Shown here in pieces: positions 9,435-18,425 of a stretch of 64,000 nucleotides of DNA (positions within the stretch are counted from its first letter, which is position 1; every line of letters starts with the position of its first letter). Where the stretch lies: positions 162,506 through 226,505 of the forward strand of contig CAJULW010000035.1 of the NCBI GenBank assembly GCA_910587515.1, written 5' to 3'. Both the position numbers and the translations under genes were made by a program. The stretch is from an uncultured Duncaniella sp. GTDB lineage: Bacteria > Bacteroidota > Bacteroidia > Bacteroidales > Muribaculaceae. A model generated the notes under the pieces. It did not search any database. It was not told the origin of the DNA and saw only the letters and a program-made list of their open reading frames with translations.

Positions 9435-10631
9435 TTATTTGTTAGCCTCGATAGTCACGGCACGGTCAAGAGAAACGAACTTCTCACCCATGTCATTGAG
9501 ATTGCCGCTGTTAACGGTCACGTCAAGCTGAGAAGGATTTACACCGTTGCGAAGAAGAACCTTTTCAACACCGTTTGCACGGGCGTGACGAAGACGGTCG
9601 TTAACACGGTCTGAACCAGTGTAGTTGTCGGCCCAACCTGTAACAGTATACTTCTGATCGGGATTCTGCTTCATAACTTCTGCGACAGCACCGAGCACCT
9701 TATTGTCAACACGGCTCAAACGAGAAGTGCCGATAGTGTAATAGATAGTGCAGAGGGGACCTTCTTTAGCTTCAACCTTTTCAACAGGACGGTTGAGACA
9801 GTCGCGAAGCTGACGCTCGAGGTCTGAGATACGTGCGTTGGCAGCCTGAAGACGTGCTTCAACAGCATCGCAATTGGTAGGCTCCGGACATACAGGAACA
9901 ACAGGAGCAGACCATGTTGCCTTATTGAAGTTGTAAGTAAGACCGAGGTAAGCCTGGAGATCCATGAACTGAGCCTGACCACCTTTGATTACGTCGTCAG
10001 TGAGAAGGACACCGCGTACGTCAAGATAAAGGCTGACGTTCTTGCTTACCGCGAAATTGTTAATAAGACCTACATGAGCTGTAAGGTTCTTGTTGTCACC
10101 GTTTGTCCAACCGTCACGTTCACCGTCAGAGTTGAAATCGGGTACGTACTGGATGTTCATGCCTGCACCACCGTAAAGGATACCATTGTAGACACGACCC
10201 GGACGATAGCCACACCACCAGTTGGTAAGGTTGACCATAGCGTCGAAGTTAAGACCGAATTCATTACGTTTGTAGCGTGTATAACCATCGCTGAAACCGG
10301 CATAAGGACCTACACCGCCTTCACGGCCAAGACCTTTAAGCTGAGTGAAGTTGAGACCTCCACGGAGACCTACGATGGGAGAGAACCATTTACCTACCCA
10401 GAAACCTGCGTTAGGTGCAAAACGGTTGAAGAAGCTACGCTCTGAATTGTTGTGACGGAATTGGTAGTTGAGACCACCTTCAACCGAAACGAACCAGTTG
10501 TTAGAGAAGCTATTGAAAAGATAGCCCTGAGCGGGATCCTCAACATAGCTGATTTCTTGGTTGCTCTGAGCCATTGCGCTTTGACCCATGAAAAGAGCAG
10601 CTACCAAGCCAAGGATAGTACTTTTTTTCAT
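9435..10631 (-). CDS. OmpA-family outer-membrane porin
   Basis: A 398-residue outer-membrane protein. A signal peptide ends near A21; residues about 45-255 form a beta-barrel-like region with Trp/Tyr-rich strands; a coiled-coil linker near 265-285 (ARLQAANARISDLERQL) leads to the OmpA peptidoglycan-binding domain, about 290-398, with the typical GWAD and NDRLRHARA segments. It tethers the outer membrane to the cell wall and is probably one of the major surface proteins. Its mRNA has a long leader with a 5' hairpin and its own terminator. Confidence 0.9.
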   Translation of the reverse strand: MKKSTILGLVAALFMGQSAMAQSNQEISYVEDPAQGYLFNSFSNNWFVSVEGGLNYQFRHNNSERSFFNRFAPNAGFWVGKWFSPIVGLRGGLNFTQLKGLGREGGVGPYAGFSDGYTRYKRNEFGLNFDAMVNLTNWWCGYRPGRVYNGILYGGAGMNIQYVPDFNSDGERDGWTNGDNKNLTAHVGLINNFAVSKNVSLYLDVRGVLLTDDVIKGGQAQFMDLQAYLGLTYNFNKATWSAPVVPVCPEPTNCDAVEARLQAANARISDLERQLRDCLNRPVEKVEAKEGPLCTIYYTIGTSRLSRVDNKVLGAVAEVMKQNPDQKYTVTGWADNYTGSDRVNDRLRHARANGVEKVLLRNGVNPSQLDVTVNSGNLNDMGEKFVSLDRAVTIEANK

Positions 10632-10712
10632 AATAATTTAAATTATTGTAAATAGTTGAAAAAATGTTGTTTCTGCATTTAGATCAATCTGTGTTTTCAA
10701 TCTTTTGACAGA

Positions 10713-10744
10713 CACGACAAGGCAATCGACACAGCCTTGTTGTG
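10713..10744 (-). promoter_or_regulatory. 5'-terminal stem-loop in the ompA leader
   Basis: CACGACAAGGC and GCCTTGTTGTG form an 11 bp stem with one G-U pair and a 10-base loop. It begins about 12 bases downstream of the -7 element, so it should cap the 5' end of the mRNA, like the stabilising hairpin of E. coli ompA mRNA. The role here is inferred. Confidence 0.6.
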
Positions 10745-10755
10745 GAAATTATCGT

Positions 10756-10763
10756 CAAAGGTA
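10756..10763 (-). promoter_or_regulatory. -7 element of ompA
   Basis: Minus-strand TACCTTTG fits TAnnTTTG exactly. It places the transcript start near 10749 and gives a leader of about 118 bases. A weak TTTA lies 20 bases upstream. Confidence 0.6.
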
Positions 10764-10900
10764 TAACATTTTTTTCATTCTATCTAAATGCAGACAAAAA
10801 TTTCTTTAAAAAAAGCTAATTTTCTTACTTTTTGACCAATTTGACTCTGTTTTCGCACCAAATTTCAGACAAAAAGAACATCATCTAAACACAAAATTTA

Positions 10901-10939
10901 ACGGATCCCCACTCCAGCGTAACCGAGGCGGGAATCCGT
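10901..10939 (-). terminator. Probable terminator of transketolase
   Basis: ACGGATCCCC (10901-10910) pairs with GGGAATCCGT (10930-10939) with one wobble. On the minus strand a TAAATTTTGTGTTT tail follows. It starts 46 bases after the tkt stop. Confidence 0.6.
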
Positions 10940-10984
10940 CAATAATGTCTGCCGGAGTGCAGCAGCTGTTTTTAAACTTTATGG

Positions 10985-13018
10985 CTATGCACCAAGGAAA
11001 TTGTCGACGAGGCCTTTCACGTGTTCAACCGTGAAACCAAACTTCTCATCGAGCACTTTGTATGGAGCTGACGCGCCAAAATGATCAAGACCAAACACCA
11101 TTCCACCAGCTCCGACAACTTCACGGAGTGTGGAAGGCAAACCTGCCGTAAGACCAAAAGCCGGCACACCGGGGGTCATCACCGAACGACGGTATTCATC
11201 ATCCTGAAGGAAGAACAGACCGATAGATGGAATGGAGACAACCCGCGCTTTCTTTCCTTCGGCAAGAAGTCTTTCGGCCACATCGCAAAGCAGCGACACT
11301 TCGGAGCCGTTGGCAACCAGAATGACATCTGGATTCTCGGCTTCCACAACCACATATCCACCGCGACGGCATCCGGCGTCAGCTTCAGCGAAACGATCGC
11401 CAGAAGCCGCAGGAAGATCAGGTATATTCTGACGGGAAAGAATTAGAGCGGAAGGGGTTTTGAAGTTCTCCATAGCCATTGCCCAAGCGACAGTGGTCTC
11501 GGCAGCGTCGCCCGGACGCAGCACAAGCATAGACGGCTCTCCGTTGAAATTGCGAAGCTCTTCCATCAAACGCAGCTGAGCCTCCTGTTCGACAGGTTCG
11601 TGCGTCGGCCCGTCTTCTCCCACACGGAATGCATCGTGAGTCCAGATATACTTGACCGGGAGTTCCATCAACGCGGCCATACGGACAGCGGGTTTCATAT
11701 AGTCACTGAACACAAAGAATGTGCCACAAGCCCCGATAACACCTCCGTGAAGAGCGATGCCGTTCATCACCGCGGCCATCGTCAATTCAGAAACACCGGC
11801 ATGCAGAAAAGCACCGGAGAAGTCACCGTTGGTAAATGGATGTGTCTTTTTAAGGAACGCATCGGTCTTATCCGAATTCGCAAGGTCAGCCGATGACACT
11901 ATCATATTGTCGACTTTCTCAGCCAACACCCCAAGCACATCGGCCGAAGCCTGACGAGAGGCTATGCCGGGTTTATGCGGGATAGCTCTCCAATCGATTT
12001 CAGGTAGCTTATTATCAAGGAAAGCATGAAGTTCCTTGGCAAGACCGGGATTTGCAATCTCCCATTCGGCCTGTGCAGTGCGACGAGCTTTGACTATCTC
12101 ACGCAATTCAGCGCGACGTTCGTCATAAAGCTCTTTCACGTCGTCGAAAATCACCCATGGATTTTCAGGATCGGCCCCAAGATTTTTTATTGTGGCAGCA
12201 TAATCGGCTCCCGATGCGCTAAGTGGCTGCCCGTGGGTCGAACATTGACCTTCGAAGTTAGAACCGTCGGCCTTGACAACCCCACGCCCCATAACGGTAT
12301 TACCTATTATCAAGGTCGGGCGTTCAGTTTCTCCTTGAGCAGCGACTATAGCTCCTGCTATCTCAACGGGATCATTGCCATTTATCTCTATGACATTCCA
12401 ATGCCATGCGCGATACTTCGCAGCGACATCCTCACGGTCGACCGCGTCGACCATCGTGGAAAGTTGCACACGGTTACTGTCATAAAACATTATCAGGTTA
12501 TGAAGGCCAAGATAACCGGCGAGACGTCCAGCTCCCTGGGATATCTCTTCCTGAATACCACCGTCTGAAATAAAAGCGTATGTCTTATGACTCATCCATT
12601 CGCCAAAACGCGCGGTCATGAACCGCTCCGCGATAGCGCAGCCAACAGCCATTGTGTGCCCCTGGCCAAGAGGACCGGACGTATTCTCTACCCCACGTTC
12701 GGGATGGAGCTCCGGATGCCCAGGAGTAGGAGACCCCCACTGACGGAACTGGGCAAGCTCGTCAAGCGAATAGTGTCCGAACAGGGCAAGCACGCTGTAA
12801 AGCATAGGAGACATGTGGCCGGGATCGAGAAAAAAACGGTCACGACCGATCCATTTACCGTCGTCAGGATCCGTAATAAGGAATTTAGAATAAAGGACAT
12901 TTACAAAATCCGCGCCTCCCATCGCGCCACCTGGATGGCCGGATTTGGCTTTTTCCACCATCGATGCAGCAAGGACTCTTATATTGTCGGCTGCATGGTT
13001 AATTGCGGTTAGATTCAT
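10985..13018 (-). CDS. tkt: Transketolase
   Basis: A 677-residue thiamine-diphosphate enzyme of the non-oxidative pentose phosphate pathway, which moves two-carbon units between sugar phosphates. The usual three-domain layout is complete: the early HPGGAMGGAD substrate loop, the cofactor-binding SDGGIQEE segment (the usual motif begins GDG, a variant I believe is common in this phylum), the middle pyrimidine domain with HDAFRVGEDGPTHEP, and a C-terminal domain ending in FLGA. It is monocistronic between two hairpins. Cytoplasmic. Confidence 0.95.
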   Translation of the reverse strand: MNLTAINHAADNIRVLAASMVEKAKSGHPGGAMGGADFVNVLYSKFLITDPDDGKWIGRDRFFLDPGHMSPMLYSVLALFGHYSLDELAQFRQWGSPTPGHPELHPERGVENTSGPLGQGHTMAVGCAIAERFMTARFGEWMSHKTYAFISDGGIQEEISQGAGRLAGYLGLHNLIMFYDSNRVQLSTMVDAVDREDVAAKYRAWHWNVIEINGNDPVEIAGAIVAAQGETERPTLIIGNTVMGRGVVKADGSNFEGQCSTHGQPLSASGADYAATIKNLGADPENPWVIFDDVKELYDERRAELREIVKARRTAQAEWEIANPGLAKELHAFLDNKLPEIDWRAIPHKPGIASRQASADVLGVLAEKVDNMIVSSADLANSDKTDAFLKKTHPFTNGDFSGAFLHAGVSELTMAAVMNGIALHGGVIGACGTFFVFSDYMKPAVRMAALMELPVKYIWTHDAFRVGEDGPTHEPVEQEAQLRLMEELRNFNGEPSMLVLRPGDAAETTVAWAMAMENFKTPSALILSRQNIPDLPAASGDRFAEADAGCRRGGYVVVEAENPDVILVANGSEVSLLCDVAERLLAEGKKARVVSIPSIGLFFLQDDEYRRSVMTPGVPAFGLTAGLPSTLREVVGAGGMVFGLDHFGASAPYKVLDEKFGFTVEHVKGLVDNFLGA

Positions 13019-13179
13019 TGGGTGTTATTAATATGTGATTATTAGTAATAGCTATTACCTTTTCATAAAGATATGTATGAGGCAAATTTACAAATTAAAA
13101 ACGAATTCCCTGCCAAAAATGGCAAGGAATTCGACACACAATAGTAACAAATAATAGATGAACCGCTTTTCACAAAGAG

Positions 13180-13620
13180 GATTGTCACCTATGCTTTAAT
13201 CCCGGCATTAGATATCCCGGAATCAAATCTTCACCACACCCGACAAAACGGGAGAGGATAATGGGAAGGGGGCCTCGGATGGTGGCTGGAGCCGGCTCAT
13301 CCTATATGCTCGTTAGTTGAAGCCCCCTAAAAACCGGGGCCGCGAATCAAGCGAGCATTCCGATGCCATCCACAAAAAGCGACAGCGACACGGCCTCACA
13401 GATTAAATACGTTGCAACCGATGGTTGGGGAACAAAGCTATTGAAACCTTGTATAAATCAGTTTTACAAAGGGGGGAAGATCCGCAAAATCTTGATGACA
13501 GCGGAACGGAAAACGTTACAGAGAGAGGGAAATGTTTGTTTTTATGTTTTTATAATTATCGTTCAGTGTTCAGAAAGATTGGAGTCATTATCGGCATATC
13601 CTCTACACTGAACCGAGATA
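13180..13620 (+). other. Structured, gene-poor intergenic region; possible non-coding RNA
   Basis: The 845 bp between tkt and the divergent transporter gene has no convincing gene; an 82-codon frame (13363-13611) has no recognisable features. Pairings compete. GGGGGC (13268-13273) can pair with GCCCCC (13322-13327), enclosing GGATG/CATCC. Alternatively the GCCCC at 13322 pairs with GGGGC (13336-13340), inside ATGCTCG (13307-13313)/CGAGCAT. A separate 9 bp perfect stem, GTTCAGTGT (13561-13569)/ACACTGAAC (13605-13613), lies further on. I found no match to tmRNA, SRP RNA or RNase P signatures on either strand. The strand is uncertain. Confidence 0.4.
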
Positions 13621-13817
13621 AATAAGCTACACACGGACGTGAGAGGACTAAAGTCTACAGAATTGCGACACAAAATTACATCATGTTGACGAATTGACAA
13701 CAAAATATTTCATTTTTTTTGAAAAAATTTTGTCCTTCCCCAATCATAACCCATAATCACAACTCTTTTTTTCACTCATAGAGCCTTTCAAATTTAACGG
13801 ATTAACACTTTTTTTGC

Positions 13818-13825
13818 TATCTTTG
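13818..13825 (+). promoter_or_regulatory. -7 element (TATCTTTG) of the FHS transporter gene
   Basis: TATCTTTG followed by CC is a full match to the Bacteroidetes -7 box and lies 38 bp before the ATG at 13864. Confidence 0.65.
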
Positions 13826-13863
13826 CCAACATCATACAATCTTCAACACCTAAAACTAAAAAA

Positions 13864-15246
13864 ATGGAAACTACCGCAAAAAACAATGCGAGAGTAGCGG
13901 CAATAGTCGTGATGTTTTTCATCTATGCCATGATCTCTTTTGTCACAAATCTTGCCGCTCCAATAGGGACAATCTGGGGCTATCAGTTTGAAGGGAACTC
14001 GGTGCTCGGAATGATGGGCAACATGATGAACTTCCTCGCTTATCTATTCATGGGCATTCCCGCCGGCAACCTTTTGGTTAAAATCGGCTATAAGAAAACC
14101 GCCCTGTGGGCACTTGGAGTCGGCATTCTGGGACTTTTCGTACAATTCCTATCAAGTATCGCAGGTGTAGACACGGTCGTCACTACATTCACATCGACCA
14201 ACGCTGACGGTGTCATCCTATCCTATCCTATCACCCTCAACTTTTTCATCTATCTCCTCGGTGCATTCATCTGTGGATTTTGCGTATGTATGCTCAACAC
14301 TGTTGTTTGCCCGATGCTCAACCTACTCGGAGGCGGAGGCAACAAGGGCAATCAGCTTCTCCAGTTCGGAGGTGCACTGAACTCGCTCTCCGGGACTCTC
14401 ACCCCTCTATTTGTAGGAATGCTTATCGGTGTGCTAAGCAACAGCACACGAATCGGCGCCGTAAACCCGCTGCTTTTCATAGGCATGGGAATATTCGCCG
14501 TTGCTTTCATCATCCTTAATTTCGTAAGTATCCCCGAACCCGGAAGCACAAACGGCAGCAAGGTCAAATATGCCCACTCACCATGGAATTTCCGCCATAC
14601 GGTGCTTGGAGTAATCGGTATATTCTTCTATGTCGGGATCGAGATCGGAATTCCAGGCACACTTAATTTCTACCTCGCGGATCAAAGCGCAAATGGAGCG
14701 GGAGTCGTAGGCCAGGCATCAGCGATCGCAGGTGCGATTGTCGCTGTCTATTGGCTATTTATGCTCATAGGACGCTTTCTGTCTGGTTTTATCAGCGGCA
14801 CTGTATCATCCCGCGCACAGCTCATAGCTGTCTCGACTACCGCGATCATACTTATCATACTTTCGATCTTCATCCCTAAGACCGTCACTTTCCCCGTCCC
14901 GGAATTTCTCTATGAAGGAGGCGCACAAGTACCGGTCAGCGCGTTCCTACTTATCCTCTGCGGACTATGCACATCAATCATGTGGGGCGGCATATTCAAC
15001 CTTGCCGTAGAAGGTTTAGGGAAATACACAGCTCAGGCATCAGGCATATTCATGATGATGGTTGTCGGTGGAGGCGTTATGCCACTTATACAAAACGCCA
15101 TCGCAAAAACAACCGGCTACATGACCTCCTACTGGCTTGTTGTAGCAATGCTCGCCTATCTGCTTTTCTATGGGTTGATCGGTTCGAAAAACGTAAATAC
15201 AGATATACCTGTAGAAGAAGACAACACTGATCCGCTAAATCTTTAA
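13864..15246 (+). CDS. FHS-family MFS sugar transporter (FucP/GluP-like)
   Basis: A 460-residue inner-membrane protein with about 12 hydrophobic helices. The segment CPMLNLLGGGGNKGNQLLQFGGALNSLSGTL around residues 150-180 is the hallmark of the fucose-galactose-glucose:H+ symporter family (FHS). It probably imports a hexose or deoxyhexose with protons. A promoter lies 38 bp upstream and a strong terminator follows, so it is a single-gene unit. The lactaldehyde reductase fucO lies in the same window but 20 kb away, so a fucose role is only a guess. Confidence 0.85.
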   Translation: METTAKNNARVAAIVVMFFIYAMISFVTNLAAPIGTIWGYQFEGNSVLGMMGNMMNFLAYLFMGIPAGNLLVKIGYKKTALWALGVGILGLFVQFLSSIAGVDTVVTTFTSTNADGVILSYPITLNFFIYLLGAFICGFCVCMLNTVVCPMLNLLGGGGNKGNQLLQFGGALNSLSGTLTPLFVGMLIGVLSNSTRIGAVNPLLFIGMGIFAVAFIILNFVSIPEPGSTNGSKVKYAHSPWNFRHTVLGVIGIFFYVGIEIGIPGTLNFYLADQSANGAGVVGQASAIAGAIVAVYWLFMLIGRFLSGFISGTVSSRAQLIAVSTTAIILIILSIFIPKTVTFPVPEFLYEGGAQVPVSAFLLILCGLCTSIMWGGIFNLAVEGLGKYTAQASGIFMMMVVGGGVMPLIQNAIAKTTGYMTSYWLVVAMLAYLLFYGLIGSKNVNTDIPVEEDNTDPLNL

Positions 15247-15331
15247 GCGATTCAAGCCATAGCATCCTACAATAAGCCAAACTGATCCGGTTACAACATA
15301 TCCACCAACCGGCAAGCAATACCAATACCAA

Positions 15332-15369
15332 GCCCGCGTTCTTTTAAAAAGAACGCGGGCTACTTTTTT
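15332..15369 (+). terminator. Rho-independent terminator of the FHS transporter gene
   Basis: GCCCGCGTTCTTTT pairs with AAAAGAACGCGGGC (ending 15360) and is followed by TACTTTTTTA. This is a textbook hairpin, about 85 bp after the stop codon. Confidence 0.9.
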
Positions 15370-15542
15370 ATAGCCGCAATTGCCAAATGACCGTAAACAT
15401 TTTCAATCATATCCTTTAAAGATAGATAATATCTCACAATCGAATGTTTCCCGCACGATAGACCGATATTGATAAGTCAGAATGATATTTCTTAGATTCC
15501 TATCAAATTGAAATGACAAAAAGACCGGTTCTTCCATTTCAG

Positions 15543-15854
15543 TCAGTTGATCGGTTGAGACAGAGGGTCGCGGAATGAAGGCCGCAATCGATTTCCGGAA
15601 TTCTCTCCGACTGATTTTTTATTCCGTCCTGTTTTCGGTTTATCACTGATAAAAACACGCTCCCCGGATAGTTCAACAGAATCTGTCCCTGAGCCGGAAG
15701 CATCCATGAATATGTCAACTAATGGCTCATCTGACATTTCGTCCCTGCAATCATATAAAATCATCTCCCGATATGCAATAATTGAAACTACCGACAATAG
15801 AAGTGTCGCCAAGAGTATCAATCCATATTTTTCTCTTTTGGTAACCGATCCCAT
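15543..15854 (-). CDS. Small membrane-anchored protein of unknown function
   Basis: A 103-codon frame with a charged start (MGSVTKREKYG), one transmembrane helix at about residues 11-27 and a polar tail rich in Asp, Ser, Lys and Arg. Such KREKYG-plus-helix proteins are common as single-copy hypotheticals in Bacteroidales, which suggests a real gene, but I do not recognise a family. It lies downstream of the rplQ terminator and faces the FHS transporter gene convergently. Function unknown. Confidence 0.5.
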   Translation of the reverse strand: MGSVTKREKYGLILLATLLLSVVSIIAYREMILYDCRDEMSDEPLVDIFMDASGSGTDSVELSGERVFISDKPKTGRNKKSVGENSGNRLRPSFRDPLSQPIN

Positions 15855-15946
15855 ACAACCAATATTTTCTGTTCGTCAAATTAAAACTTTTATAGACTTA
15901 CGAGAAAACAGAATTATCCCGCATCCACATAGTCCACAAGATACAA

Positions 15947-15983
15947 AAAACACCGTCATCCTCCAAGGGACAGACGGTGTTTT
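15947..15983 (-). terminator. Terminator of the ribosomal superoperon, after rplQ
   Basis: AAAACACCGTC (15947-15957) pairs with GACGGTGTTTT (15973-15983). On the minus strand it is followed by more T residues. It lies 30 bp past the rplQ stop. The symmetric A/T flanks could make it bidirectional. Confidence 0.85.
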
Positions 15984-16012
15984 CTATATAAAAACTCTCT
16001 CTTAAGAAAGAA

Positions 16013-16498
16013 TTATTCCGCTGCTGGTGTTTCAGTTTCCACAACAGGAGCCTCAGCTGCGGGAGCTGCGCTCTTGCCACCGCGACGCGAGCGACGGGTG
16101 CGCGAAGATTTCTTGCCGGAATTGTCTTTCAACATATTTTCGTTGTAATCAACGAGTTCTATGAAACAAGTCTTGGCATTGTCACCGAGACGGTTTCCTG
16201 TCTTAAGTATACGGGTGTAACCACCGGGACGGTTAGCGATCTTCTGAGCGATCTCGCGGAAAAGTTCAGTCACGGCCTCCTTGTTCTGGAGATGAGCGAA
16301 GACAAGACGGCGGTTGGGAGTGCTGTCTTCCTTAGCGCGGTTGATGAGGGGCTCAGCGTAGACACGGAGAGCTTTGGCCTTGGCGAGAGTGGTGAAGATG
16401 CGCTTATGCATGATCAACGAAATCGTCATGTTGGCGAGCAAAGCGTCGCGATGAGCCTTCTTGCGACTGAGGTGATTGAATTTTTTATTGTGTCTCAT
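16013..16498 (-). CDS. rplQ: 50S ribosomal protein L17 with C-terminal extension
   Basis: Residues 1 to about 125 are ordinary L17 (MRHNKKFNHLSRKKAHRDAL start). A tail of about 35 residues follows, first Lys/Arg/Ser-rich (SSRTRRSRRGGKS) and then Ala/Pro/Glu-rich. Most bacterial L17 proteins end near residue 127, so the tail is an add-on, probably disordered. It is the last gene of the superoperon, 9 bp after rpoA, with a terminator behind it. Confidence 0.95.
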   Translation of the reverse strand: MRHNKKFNHLSRKKAHRDALLANMTISLIMHKRIFTTLAKAKALRVYAEPLINRAKEDSTPNRRLVFAHLQNKEAVTELFREIAQKIANRPGGYTRILKTGNRLGDNAKTCFIELVDYNENMLKDNSGKKSSRTRRSRRGGKSAAPAAEAPVVETETPAAE

Positions 16499-16507
16499 CG
16501 TTAATAA

Positions 16508-17500
16508 TTACTCTTTATCAAGTTTATATTTTGAAATATCCATTCCGAACGAGAGGTTGAGATTAGCGAGGAGCTCGTCAAGCTCTGTCAGCGATTTCTT
16601 ACCGAAGTTACGGAATTTCAGGAGGTCGGTCTTGTTGAAGACCACGAGTTCACCAAGGGTCTCGACCTCGGCACTCTTAAGGCAATTGAGGGCGCGGACT
16701 GAAAGGTCCATATCCACGAGTTTGCTCTTGAGAAGCTGACGCATGTGGAGCACTTCTTCGTCAAATTCCTCTTCACCATCTGTTTCGTCTGTCTCGAGAG
16801 TTATCTTTTCGTCAGAGAACAACATAAAGTGATAAATCAGGATTTTGGCGGCCTCTTTGAGGGCGTCCTTTGGAAAGATTGAGCCATCGGTTGTGATTTC
16901 AAGCGTGAGCTTATCGTAGTCGGTCTTTTGATCAACGCGGAAATTCTCCACTGTATATTTCACATTCTGAATCGGGGTGTAGATCGAGTCGATCGCAAGG
17001 ACATCGATAGCGTCATTGGCGCTTCTGTTTTCCTCTGCGGGAACCCAACCGCGACCTTTATTGATTGAGAGGTCGATAGTGAAACTGGCACTCGGATCCA
17101 AATGACATATAACAAGATCGGGATTCAGGACTTCAAATCCTGAAAGGACTTTGCCAATGTCACCGGCTGTGAACTCTTCCTGACCTGACACAGTGATGGT
17201 GGCCTTTTCGAAGTCGGTATCTTCAACCGTCTGTTTTAGGTTGACTTTCTTGAGATTAAGTATGATGTTAGTTACATCTTCCTTGACTCCGGGGATGGTG
17301 TCGAACTCGTGTTTAACTCCGTCTATACGTATAGAGGAGATGGCGAAACCTTCGAGCGAAGAGAGTAGTATGCGACGCAAGGCGTTGCCAATGGTTATAC
17401 CATATCCCGGTTCCAATGGCTTAAACTCAAATTTACCGAAATGATTATCGGCTTCCAACATGAGGACTTTGTCAGGTTTCTGGAATGCTAAAATAGCCAT
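16508..17500 (-). CDS. rpoA: RNA polymerase alpha subunit
   Basis: 330 residues. The N-terminal assembly domain (about 1-235) starts AILAFQKPDKV; a linker rich in Asp and Glu follows (ETDETDGEEEFDEE); the C-terminal DNA- and activator-binding domain (about 250-320) contains LDMDLSVRALNCLKSAEVETLGEL and KFRNFGKKSLTEL. Alpha dimerises to start polymerase assembly. It lies between rpsD (17 bp) and rplQ (9 bp), the usual alpha-operon order. Confidence 0.97.
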   Translation of the reverse strand: MAILAFQKPDKVLMLEADNHFGKFEFKPLEPGYGITIGNALRRILLSSLEGFAISSIRIDGVKHEFDTIPGVKEDVTNIILNLKKVNLKQTVEDTDFEKATITVSGQEEFTAGDIGKVLSGFEVLNPDLVICHLDPSASFTIDLSINKGRGWVPAEENRSANDAIDVLAIDSIYTPIQNVKYTVENFRVDQKTDYDKLTLEITTDGSIFPKDALKEAAKILIYHFMLFSDEKITLETDETDGEEEFDEEVLHMRQLLKSKLVDMDLSVRALNCLKSAEVETLGELVVFNKTDLLKFRNFGKKSLTELDELLANLNLSFGMDISKYKLDKE

Positions 17501-17517
17501 GGATCTTAATTTAATTA

Positions 17518-18123
17518 TTATTTAGAATACAACTCGACGATAAGCTGCTCTTTGATGTTCTCGGGAATATCTTCACGGGCTGGAACGTGGAGGAACTTTC
17601 CAGCCTTAAGGCTTTCGTCCCATTCAAGCCATGGATATTTGCTGTGGTTGAAACCGGCGAGAGCGTCGGCTATTACTTCGAGAGACTTTGATTTTTCACG
17701 TACACCGATAACGTCACCCGGTTTTACCGAATAAGATGCTATATTTACGACCTTACCGTTGACAACGATATGACGGTGAAGCACGAGCTGACGTGCAGCC
17801 GCACGCGTCGGTGCGATTCCAAGACGGTAAACTACATTGTCGAGACGTCCTTCAAGAAGTTGCAGAAGGATCTCACCGGTAATACCTTTCGCGCGTGATG
17901 CTTTATCGAAAAGATTATGGAACTGTTTTTCGAGCACTCCGTAGGTATATTTGGCTTTCTGTTTCTCGCGAAGCTGAACACCGTACTCAGAAGTTTTTCT
18001 TCTTTTGTTGAGTCCGTGCTGGCCCGGGGGATAGTTTTTCTTGGCGAGGACTTTATCTTCACCGAAGATGGGTTCGCCAAATTTACGGGCGATTTTGGTA
18101 CGTGGACCTGTGTATCTTGCCAT
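17518..18123 (-). CDS. rpsD: 30S ribosomal protein S4
   Basis: A 201-residue primary 16S rRNA-binding protein that helps nucleate 30S assembly. I chose the ATG at 18123 (MARYTGPRTKIARKFGEPI), the conserved start; an in-frame upstream extension of 20 residues is not conserved. The S4 RNA-binding domain starts at about residue 95 (GRLDNVVYRLGIAPTRAAARQLV). A 302 bp spacer separates it from rpsK, which is unusually long. S4 is an autogenous translational repressor in other bacteria. Confidence 0.96.
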   Translation of the reverse strand: MARYTGPRTKIARKFGEPIFGEDKVLAKKNYPPGQHGLNKRRKTSEYGVQLREKQKAKYTYGVLEKQFHNLFDKASRAKGITGEILLQLLEGRLDNVVYRLGIAPTRAAARQLVLHRHIVVNGKVVNIASYSVKPGDVIGVREKSKSLEVIADALAGFNHSKYPWLEWDESLKAGKFLHVPAREDIPENIKEQLIVELYSK

Positions 18124-18425
18124 TTTTGTTTTTGTTTGAAGTTGTCGGCTCCTCTTGCCTGACAGTTGAGATAGATATGTCAACAGGTGACAGCCGCGAC
18201 CACAGAGAGGTGATAAAAAATGTGGTCTATTTCACGTTGGACACATTTGACTCAACAATTGCCATTACCGAGGGAATATACTCTCGTAATTAAAGCTTGA
18301 CAGGAGTAGGCCAGATGTAAAATTGAATAATCAAAATTTACTTTACCGCTTACAGTACAATCTCTCGGATGACAATGAAAGTTAGAGCATGGAGACTGAC
18401 AGAAGCTTTGGTTATATACGTCGTA
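18124..18425 (-). promoter_or_regulatory. Long structured leader or spacer upstream of rpsD
   Basis: 302 bp without a gene inside the ribosomal operon. GACCAC (18198-18203) pairs with GTGGTC (18222-18227) around an A-rich loop. Nearer the start codon, GTTGA/TCAAC and CCT/AGG form a second stem over about 18156-18188. CTCGGTAAT and ATTACGAG form a bulged third. It could be an S4-responsive control region, an internal promoter region, or both; none is shown directly. Confidence 0.4.

Noticed and set aside
13180..13640. tmRNA, SRP RNA or RNase P RNA in the tkt-transporter gap
   Set aside because: None of the fixed sequences (tRNA-like ends, GGAAGGNAGCAG, GAGGAAAGTCC) occurs on either strand.
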